41,548 bases of DNA from Myxococcales bacterium (lineage in GTDB: Bacteria; Myxococcota; Polyangia; Nannocystales; Nannocystaceae), in the NCBI GenBank assembly GCA_016793465.1, contig JAEUJW010000003.1, positions 1 to 41,548 of the forward strand, given 5' to 3'. Shown piece by piece: positions 25,579 through 32,284 of this stretch. Numbering within the stretch: position 1 is the first letter of the stretch; every line of letters starts with the position of its first letter. Under the pieces are notes generated by a model. That model was not told where the DNA came from and searched no databases. It was given only the letters and a program-made list of their open reading frames with translations. The position numbers were made by a program, and so were the translations under genes.

Positions 25579-27083
25579 CGCCGACCTGGACCAGCGCCAG
25601 CGTCGCCCCCGACGCGACCCACCACACCCTCGCCGGCCAGCCACTCTACCCCCCCCGCTTCGACGAGGTCCTCAAATTCCACCCCCCAGGCCTCGCCCCG
25701 GTGCGCCGCGGCGACGTCGCCTGGCACATCGACCCCGCCGGCGAGCCCGCCTACGACCGCCGGTTTCGCCGCACCTTCGGCTTCTACGAAGGCCTCGCCG
25801 CTGTCGTGTCGACCGACGGCTGGCACCACATCACCCCCGACGGCGCCGACGCCTACCGCGAGCGCCACACCTGGTGCGGCAATTTCAACGACCGCCGCTG
25901 CCCCATCCGCCTCGCCGATCTCCGCTACGTCCACATCAGCCCCGACGGCCGCCCCGCCTACGGCGAGCGCTGGCGCTACGCCGGCGACTTCCGCGACGGC
26001 GTGGCCGTGGTCGCCCGCGAAGACGGCCGCTCGACCCACATCGACCGCGACGGCCGACCTCTCCACGGCCTCTGGTTCGTCGACCTCGACGTATTCCACA
26101 AGGGCTTCGCGCGCGCCCGCGACGAACGCGGCTGGCTGCACATCGACGCCGCCGGACGCCCGCAGTACCACCACCGCTTCGCCGCCGTCGAGCCGTTCTA
26201 CAACGGCCAGGCCCGCGTCGAGTCGCACGAGGGCGCCGCCCTGGTGATCGACGAGTCCGGCCGCACCCTCGTGACCCTGCGCCACGACCTCCCCGCCGCC
26301 GAGCTCCACGCCGGCGCCCTCGGCGGCTGGCCGCTCGGCGAGGAGCTCCACCGCGGCAGCCACGGCGCCGTCTACGCCTCGCGCCCGGGCGCCGTCGTCA
26401 AGAGCACCTCGAACCTGCACGCGTGGTCGCGCGAGGTCACCATCCTCGCCGCCCTCGCCGGCGACGGCGCCCCGCTGCTCCTCGACGCCTTCACCCGCAC
26501 CGGCACCGGCTACCTCGCTATGCAGCGGCTCCCCGGCGCATCGCTCGGCCCCCGCAACCACACGACCCCGCGCTCGCTCGCCCTCGCCCTGCCCCTCGTC
26601 CGTGACCTCTGCACCACGCTCGCCCGCCTCCACGCCCTCGGCTGGCTGCACACCGACCTCCACCCGGGCAACGTCCTTCAGACCGACGCCCGCGCCCACC
26701 TCCTCGACTTCGCCAGCGCCGTGCGCCCGGACCCCGCCGGCCAGTGGCACGGCGAGGTCCACTGGGGCCGCTGGGAGTTCATCCCGCCCGAGCAGTTCGA
26801 GGGCCTCGCGGTCCTCGACGCCAGCGCCGACACCTACGCCCTCGTCGGCCTGCTCGTCTACCTCGTGACCGGCCGCGCCGCGTTCACGGTCGACGTCCCG
26901 ACCCTGCGCCCGCGCGGCTGGCCCGCCGTCCGCGAGGCCTTCCGCGCCGCCCGCACCGCCACGAATTTCCCCGCGCTCCCGCCGTCGCTCCGTCCCCTCG
27001 TGACCCGCGCCCTCGCTCCCGATCCCCGCGACCGTTTCCCCACGATGGCCGCCCTGCGCGCCGCACTGGATGCCCATGCCTGA
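25575..27083 (+). CDS. WG-repeat protein fused to a protein kinase-like domain
   Basis: The 502-aa product starts at a GTG overlapping the previous stop. Residues ~20-240 contain about five WG-type repeats, each of the form HIDxxGxPxY followed by FxxGxAxV (for example WHIDPAGEPAY, HISPDGRPAY, HIDRDGRPLH, HIDAAGRPQY). Residues ~250-500 are a Ser/Thr-kinase fold: glycine loop LHRGSHGAVYA, Lys276 in VVKS, catalytic HTDLHPGN (Asp361; Thr replaces the usual Arg of HRD), DFA in place of DFG (Asp378), and PPEQ in the APE position. It is likely active as an aminoglycoside/lipopolysaccharide-kinase-like or protein kinase; the target is unknown. It has no membrane segment. The adjacent aldolase carries a related N-terminal repeat domain, suggesting that the two share a binding partner. 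Confidence 0.87.
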   Translation: MTPTWTSASVAPDATHHTLAGQPLYPPRFDEVLKFHPPGLAPVRRGDVAWHIDPAGEPAYDRRFRRTFGFYEGLAAVVSTDGWHHITPDGADAYRERHTWCGNFNDRRCPIRLADLRYVHISPDGRPAYGERWRYAGDFRDGVAVVAREDGRSTHIDRDGRPLHGLWFVDLDVFHKGFARARDERGWLHIDAAGRPQYHHRFAAVEPFYNGQARVESHEGAALVIDESGRTLVTLRHDLPAAELHAGALGGWPLGEELHRGSHGAVYASRPGAVVKSTSNLHAWSREVTILAALAGDGAPLLLDAFTRTGTGYLAMQRLPGASLGPRNHTTPRSLALALPLVRDLCTTLARLHALGWLHTDLHPGNVLQTDARAHLLDFASAVRPDPAGQWHGEVHWGRWEFIPPEQFEGLAVLDASADTYALVGLLVYLVTGRAAFTVDVPTLRPRGWPAVREAFRAARTATNFPALPPSLRPLVTRALAPDPRDRFPTMAALRAALDAHA

Positions 27084-28002
27084 CATCGAGTTCGACGCCG
27101 ACGGCCGCTGCTACCACGCCGAGGCCGGCCGGGCCCTCTACCCGACCCGCCACCGGGCCGTCAGCGCGTACGCCGAGGGCCTCGCCGTCGCCCACAAGCT
27201 CGACGGCACGGTCGTCCTGATCGACCTCCTCGGCCGCGAGATCGACCTGCGGGCCCGGAGATTCGCCTGGATCCTCCCGCCGCACCGCGGACGCTCCCTC
27301 GCCCAGACACTCGACGGCCACTACGGTTGGCTCGACTCCACCGGCCTCTTCCACCCCCACCGCGACGACCCCGAATGGACCGCCCGCCTCGAGGTCGTAC
27401 ACATCGCCCGGCTGATCTACGAGCGTGGCTACAATGTCTCGATCGACGGCAATATCAGCGTGCGCCTGTCGCCGGACGAGCTGCTCATCACCCCCTCGGG
27501 TCAGCACAACGGCTTCCTGCGCCCCGAGGAGCTCGTCGTGATCGACCCGACTGGCCGCCAGCTTCGCGGCGACGGCCGCCCTACCTCGGAGCTGCGCCTG
27601 CATACCGCCCTACACGCCCACCGACCCGACATCGGCTGCGTCATCCACGTCCACTCGCCGTGTGCAGTCGCGGCGAGCCTCGCGGGGATCGACCTCACCC
27701 GGACCTGGATCTCCGCCGCCCCGATCCCCACGACCGCCTACGCCCGGATCTCCTCGGAGCAGAGCCCCGCCGTCCTCGAACCGTACATGCGCGACTACAA
27801 CTGGGCGATCCTTCCGCGCCACGGCACCGTCGCCTGGGCCGACACCCCGTGGAATGCATTCCTGCGCGTCGAGGGCCTCGAGCACTGCGCCCGCATCGTG
27901 ATGACCGCCCGCGCCGCCGGGCCGATCGAGCCGCTGCCCGATGACCGCCGCCTCGAGCTCCTCACCTTCTGGGGCCTTGAGCACCTGGAGGCCCCGCGAT
28001 GA
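27070..28002 (+). CDS. Class II aldolase/adducin-type enzyme with N-terminal WG-like repeats
   Basis: This is 310 aa from the ATG at 27070; an in-frame ATG six bases later would give 308. It overlaps the kinase by 14 or 8 bp. The N-terminal ~95 residues are WG-like (HAEAGRALYP, YAEGLAVAH, YGWLDSTG) and align with the start of the upstream kinase. Residues ~100-310 are a class II aldolase of the FucA/AraD type with all zinc ligands: Glu174 in PTSE, His193 and His195 in IHVHSP, His251 in RHGTV. The spacing Glu-19-His-2-His matches L-fuculose-1-phosphate aldolase. The family cleaves or epimerises phosphorylated sugars, or decarboxylates related compounds. The substrate is unknown; the linked kinase and phosphatase fit a phosphorylated intermediate. 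Confidence 0.88.
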   Translation: MPMPDIEFDADGRCYHAEAGRALYPTRHRAVSAYAEGLAVAHKLDGTVVLIDLLGREIDLRARRFAWILPPHRGRSLAQTLDGHYGWLDSTGLFHPHRDDPEWTARLEVVHIARLIYERGYNVSIDGNISVRLSPDELLITPSGQHNGFLRPEELVVIDPTGRQLRGDGRPTSELRLHTALHAHRPDIGCVIHVHSPCAVAASLAGIDLTRTWISAAPIPTTAYARISSEQSPAVLEPYMRDYNWAILPRHGTVAWADTPWNAFLRVEGLEHCARIVMTARAAGPIEPLPDDRRLELLTFWGLEHLEAPR

Positions 28003-28604
28003 TCACCCTTCCACCCGGCCTTGAGGCCAGCCTCTCCGCGACCGCCGCCCCGCGCGTCCTGCTGCTGCGGCACGCCGACCGCCACCCGATGCCCACCGGC
28101 TCCGGCGACGACCTCGATCTCACCGCCGACGGCGAGGCCCGCGCGCGCCTCCTGGACCGCCGTCTCGGCGATGGCCCGCGCTGGGCCCTCACCAGCCCCC
28201 TGCTCCGCTGCCGCCGCACCGCAGACCTCGCCAACTTCGCCGCCGACGCCAGCCCCCTCCTCGGCGCCCCCGGCCCCTTCGTCGTCGACCGCGCCCGCGG
28301 CGTCCAGGTCTTCGAGACCCACGGCACCGACGCCGTCGTGCGCGCCCACCTGCGCGGCGAGACGTGGGGCTGCATGCGCCCCCCCGCCGAGGGCACCCAC
28401 ATCGTGCTTGCCGAGCTGGGCCAGCACCTCGCCACGCGCCCCGGCACCGGCCTGGCCGTCTCACACGACGCGATCGTGATGCCGATCGTCGCCTGCCTCA
28501 CCGACGAACTATTCACAGACGACTGGCTCGCCCCCCTCGACGGCCTCGTCCTCACCCGCGACGCCGTCTTCTGGCGCGGTCGCCCCTACGAGGTGAACCC
28601 GTGA
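27999..28604 (+). CDS. Histidine phosphatase (phosphoglycerate mutase-like)
   Basis: The 201-aa protein has the histidine phosphatase signature LLLRHADRHP (Arg24, His25 as the phosphate-accepting nucleophile), a second arginine region SPLLRCRRTA and the C-terminal His156 in VSHDAIV. Length is normal for the small branch of the family, as in SixA, CobC or PhoE-like enzymes. It is an all-soluble protein. The ATGA overlap with the aldolase and GTGA overlap with the carbamoyltransferase place it in the same pathway. It probably removes phosphate from a sugar, small-molecule or protein substrate made by the neighbours, or counteracts the kinase two genes upstream. The actual substrate cannot be told. 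Confidence 0.87.
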   Translation: MITLPPGLEASLSATAAPRVLLLRHADRHPMPTGSGDDLDLTADGEARARLLDRRLGDGPRWALTSPLLRCRRTADLANFAADASPLLGAPGPFVVDRARGVQVFETHGTDAVVRAHLRGETWGCMRPPAEGTHIVLAELGQHLATRPGTGLAVSHDAIVMPIVACLTDELFTDDWLAPLDGLVLTRDAVFWRGRPYEVNP

Positions 28605-30223
28605 TCACCGTCGGCCTCTACGGCATCCAGGACACGACCCACGGCCAGCGCCCCACCTACACCCATGACCACGGCGTCGCTCTCATGCAAGGCGGCCGGG
28701 TCCTCACGCTCGTCCAGCTCGAGCGCTGGACCGGCCGCAAGCACGACAACCGCCTCCCCTTGCACATCAGCGAGATCCTCGCCCGCCTGATCCCCCCGGA
28801 CGAGCCCGTCCGCTTCGTCAGCGTCAATGCCTTCGTCGGCAGCTGCTTCGTGTCCACCGACGGCAACCTGCGCATCGAGCCGCGCCGCGAGGTCGGCATC
28901 TCGTCGGAGCTCGTGCCCGCCGACGTCACCTGGTACCCCGACGGCCTGCGCCGTCGTCCAGCCGAGGGCTGGGTGCTCTGCCACGAGTTCGCCCACCTCG
29001 CCGCGCTCCTCCCATTCATCGGCCGCTTCTCCGACGGCGCCCTCGCAGCCCACATCGACGGCGGCGCCTCGCGCTCCGCCTGCTCCTTCTGGCAAATCCG
29101 GGACGGCCGCCCCGAGCTCCACGAAGCGTCCTGGGACCTGCTCAAGGACGAGGTCAACAACTTCAACGTCAACCCAGGCGTCCGCGCCCTCCTCGGCTTT
29201 GACCCCGGCGACCACCTCGACATCCCCGGCCGCCTGATGGGCTACGCCGCCCTCGGCCGCCCCGACCACGACCTCCACGCCTGGCTCCGCGAGCGCCGGT
29301 GGCTCCTCGAGCACGACGACGCCGCCGCCGCCCGCACCCTCGCCGACCGAATCGGCCCCCTCGACCCTCACCGCCGCGAATGCCAGGACTTCGCCGCGAC
29401 CCTCCAGCACGCCTTCGAACAGGCCGTCACCCGCGCGCTCGAGCGCCGCGGAGCGCCAGCTGGCCGCCTCTACTACGCCGGCGGCGCCGCCCTCAACATC
29501 CCGACCAACGCCCGCCTGCAGCGCCACTTCGCCGAGGTCTGGGTCCCGCCCGGCACCAACGACACCGGCCTCGCCCTCGGCGCCGCCGCCTGGCTCGAGC
29601 ACCTCGACCACGGGCCCTTGCCGCTCCACGGCCCCTTCCTCGACCGCTTCGCCACCCCGGACGACGAGCCCGACGACGGCGATCTCGAGCGCATCGCCGA
29701 CGCTCTGCGCGCCGGTCAGATCCTCGGCGTGTGCAACGGCGCGGGCGAGCTCGGCCCCCGCGCCCTCGGCCACCGCAGCCTGCTCGCCCGCGCCGACGAC
29801 GTCGCCCTGCGCCGGCGCCTGAGCGAGCAGATCAAGCGCCGCGAGTGGTACCGTCCGGTCGCGCCGATCCTCTGCGCCGAGGCCGCCCGCGAAGTCCTCG
29901 ACGACGTCGCGGTCGCCAGCCCGCTGTCGCGCTGGATGCTCGGAGCCTGGCCCGTCAAGCCCGACTGGACGCAACACCTCGCCGGCGTGCTCCACCGCGA
30001 CGGCAGCGTGCGCGCCCAGATCGTCGCCGACGAGCCCCACAACCGCTGGATGCACCGTCTGCTCCACCTTCTCTGGCGCCGCGACGGCCTGCCCGCGCTG
30101 ATCAACACCTCGTTCAACGGCCCCGGGCAGCCGATCCTCCACCACCACGCGCACGCCCTCGCGTGCGCCCGCCAGCTCGGCCTCGACGGAGTCGTGATCC
30201 ATGGATCCCTACATCGACCCTGA
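28601..30223 (+). CDS. O-carbamoyltransferase (NodU/CmcH/TobZ family)
   Basis: This 540-aa enzyme starts at the GTG overlapping the phosphatase stop. The N-terminal actin-like (Kae1-like) half has VGLYGIQDTTH, the metal-binding HEFAH segment and AHIDGGASRSA. Further on YYAGGAALNIPTNARLQ, GELGPRALGHRSLLA and INTSFNGPGQPI are the hallmark motifs of this family. Such enzymes use carbamoyl phosphate and ATP to place a carbamoyl group on hydroxyls of sugars, antibiotics and Nod factors. Its presence with a glycosyltransferase and an epimerase strongly suggests a carbamoylated sugar or sugar-bearing product. The next gene overlaps by 23 bp. Confidence 0.93.
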   Translation: MITVGLYGIQDTTHGQRPTYTHDHGVALMQGGRVLTLVQLERWTGRKHDNRLPLHISEILARLIPPDEPVRFVSVNAFVGSCFVSTDGNLRIEPRREVGISSELVPADVTWYPDGLRRRPAEGWVLCHEFAHLAALLPFIGRFSDGALAAHIDGGASRSACSFWQIRDGRPELHEASWDLLKDEVNNFNVNPGVRALLGFDPGDHLDIPGRLMGYAALGRPDHDLHAWLRERRWLLEHDDAAAARTLADRIGPLDPHRRECQDFAATLQHAFEQAVTRALERRGAPAGRLYYAGGAALNIPTNARLQRHFAEVWVPPGTNDTGLALGAAAWLEHLDHGPLPLHGPFLDRFATPDDEPDDGDLERIADALRAGQILGVCNGAGELGPRALGHRSLLARADDVALRRRLSEQIKRREWYRPVAPILCAEAAREVLDDVAVASPLSRWMLGAWPVKPDWTQHLAGVLHRDGSVRAQIVADEPHNRWMHRLLHLLWRRDGLPALINTSFNGPGQPILHHHAHALACARQLGLDGVVIHGSLHRP

Positions 30224-31355
30224 TGCCCTCGACCCGGCCCACCCGTTGACCCCGCGCAAGCGCGACAACCTCGCCCGCGGTGACGCCGCCCACCGCGAAC
30301 GCTTGGTCGACGTCGCCGCGAACCCCAGCAAGGTCACCTTCCAAACCACCGACGTCTGCAACCTCGACTGCCCCCACTGCCAGATACCCCGTGCCGCCAA
30401 GCTCGCCGCCATGCACCCCGCGTTGCTCGCCGACCTGCGCCACTTCCTCCTCCCGGACCTGATCGAGCTGCACCCCACCAACCTCGGCGAGCCATTCGCC
30501 TGGCCCCACTTCCGCGAGCTCTGCGCTGACCTGGCCACCCACGGCGTGCTCCTCGACCTCACGACCAACGGCACCCTCCTGACCGCCGACCGCGCTGAGT
30601 GGCTCGCGCCGATCGCCCGCGATATCAAGGTCTCGTTCGACGGTGCGACCGCCCCGACGTTCGAACGCCTCCGCCGCGGCGCCTCGTTCGAGCGCGTCTG
30701 CGCCAACGTTCGTGGCCTCGTCGACCGCCTCCGCCGCGTCCGCGTGCGCCGCCCTATCGTCGCCCTCCAGATGACCCTCATGCGGGACAACGTCGACGAG
30801 CTCCCCGCCCTCATCCGCCTCGCGCGCGACCTCGGGGTCGACCGCGTCAAGGCTTACCACCTGTTCAGCTTCCGCCCTGAGCTCGACGATCAGTCTCTGA
30901 TGCCCCACCTCGAGCACTACGAGCGCGACATCCTGCCCACAGCCCTCGCCATCGGCGAATCTCTCGGCGTCGACCTTCAACTCGCCGAGCCATCCGGCGG
31001 CGACCTCGACACGTTGACGCCCCGTGTCTGCCATCTCCCCTGGCACGAGACCTGGATCGACGTCGATGGCGCCGTCCTGATCTGCCACTCCCACGGCGGC
31101 GAGGTCGCCGGCCATCTGCACGACTTCCCCGCCGCCTGGAACGGCCCGCTCTATCGCACCGTCCGCGCCGCGTTCGCCCGCGATCGCCCCACCGGCGCCT
31201 GCGACGGCTGCGGCATGAACTACGACAAGCCCGCCGAGCACGCCCCCGTTCCCTACGATCCCGGCAGTTTCACCCGCGAGCGCCGAACCACCGGCACCGT
31301 CCGCTGGAGCGGCCGGATGCGCCAGTTCGACCTCCGTCCGCGGGGCCAGCGATGA
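30201..31355 (+). CDS. Radical SAM/SPASM enzyme
   Basis: The 384-aa protein starts at the ATG at 30201, overlapping the carbamoyltransferase by 23 bp. The radical SAM triad is Cys53-x3-Cys57-x2-Cys60 (CNLDCPHC), followed by NLGEPFAWPHF, LDLTTNGTLL and KVSFDGA. The C-terminal SPASM-type region contains CHLPW, DGAVLICHSHGG and CDGCGMNYD. Between residues ~130 and 230 it resembles the radical SAM half of the glycosyltransferase fusion (FDGATAPTFERLRRG, LQMTLMRDNVDELP, LGVDRVKAYHLF), so the two are paralogues. SPASM enzymes commonly modify peptides or proteins, and sometimes small molecules. The substrate is unknown, and I see no precursor peptide gene in the operon. Confidence 0.9.
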   Translation: MDPYIDPDALDPAHPLTPRKRDNLARGDAAHRERLVDVAANPSKVTFQTTDVCNLDCPHCQIPRAAKLAAMHPALLADLRHFLLPDLIELHPTNLGEPFAWPHFRELCADLATHGVLLDLTTNGTLLTADRAEWLAPIARDIKVSFDGATAPTFERLRRGASFERVCANVRGLVDRLRRVRVRRPIVALQMTLMRDNVDELPALIRLARDLGVDRVKAYHLFSFRPELDDQSLMPHLEHYERDILPTALAIGESLGVDLQLAEPSGGDLDTLTPRVCHLPWHETWIDVDGAVLICHSHGGEVAGHLHDFPAAWNGPLYRTVRAAFARDRPTGACDGCGMNYDKPAEHAPVPYDPGSFTRERRTTGTVRWSGRMRQFDLRPRGQR

Positions 31356-32278
31356 GCGCCGAGGAGCTCGACGCGCGCCGCCGCGTCGCCGCGTGGCCCT
31401 CCGATAGGATCAGGTCGACCGCCCTCGCCATCATCGACGAGCGCGCCCCCCTGTTCGACATCGAGGCCTCCGCCGCGTGCAACCTCTCGTGCCGCTTCTG
31501 CCCGCGCAGCGATCTGGCGCGGCCGCAGCGGCTCCTGTCACCGGATACCTTCGCAGCCGTCGAGCGCTTCCTCCCCAGGAACGCCGTCGTCATGTTCGCA
31601 GGCCTCGGCGAGCCGCTTGCCAACCCTCACCTAGCGGACTACGTCGCCTGCCTCCGCCGGCGCGGAATCTCGGCCTGCGTGATCACCAACGGCCTGCTCC
31701 TGACCCCTCCTCGCCTGTCCCCTCTGATCGCCGCCGGTATCGCGCAGATCCAAATCAGCGTGCACGCGCTCAGTGACGCGACCTTCCGCGACCTCGTCCC
31801 AGACATCGATGTGCCCCGTCTCCTCGACAACCTGCACCGGCTCGCGGCGATCCGCCCTGTGGGGCTAAGGGTCCGAATCAACTTCGTCGACTGCGGCGTC
31901 AATCATGACGAATACGACCGCGTCGCCGCACTCGCCGCCGAGCTGGGCTTCGATATGTTCGTCCGCGCCGAGCATAACCGTGGCGGACACCTCCGAACCG
32001 CCCGTCACTCGCCAGACGGCTGCGGCATCTTCGCCGCGGTCACCTTGATCACCGCCCAGGGGGACGTACTCTCGTGCGTCAACGACGTCGCCGGACGCTC
32101 CTGTCTGGGCAACGTCCGCGCCCTGACCTGGCCCGACATCGTCGCGTGGAAGCGCCGAACGGTCCGCGATGACACCTGGTTCCCCGCCTGTGGCTCGTGC
32201 GACGACGGCTACCGCTGGGTCCTCCTTGCTGAGCGCGGTCTTCGCCAACAGGAAAACACCGGCCCTTCGATTTCTTGA
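31352..32278 (+). CDS. Radical SAM/SPASM enzyme, last gene of the operon
   Basis: This 308-aa protein has the triad Cys43-x3-Cys47-x2-Cys50 (ACNLSCRFC), then FAGLGEPLANPHL, CVITNGLLLTPP, and a C-terminal region with LSCVND and CGSCDDGYRW that fits a short SPASM/twitch-type auxiliary cluster site. It is more divergent from the other two radical SAM domains of the operon than they are from each other. It overlaps the previous gene by ATGA. It ends only 6 bp from the convergent SNF2-like gene, with no terminator hairpin visible in that gap. Confidence 0.9.
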   Translation: MSAEELDARRRVAAWPSDRIRSTALAIIDERAPLFDIEASAACNLSCRFCPRSDLARPQRLLSPDTFAAVERFLPRNAVVMFAGLGEPLANPHLADYVACLRRRGISACVITNGLLLTPPRLSPLIAAGIAQIQISVHALSDATFRDLVPDIDVPRLLDNLHRLAAIRPVGLRVRINFVDCGVNHDEYDRVAALAAELGFDMFVRAEHNRGGHLRTARHSPDGCGIFAAVTLITAQGDVLSCVNDVAGRSCLGNVRALTWPDIVAWKRRTVRDDTWFPACGSCDDGYRWVLLAERGLRQQENTGPSIS

Positions 32279-32284
32279 TTTCGA

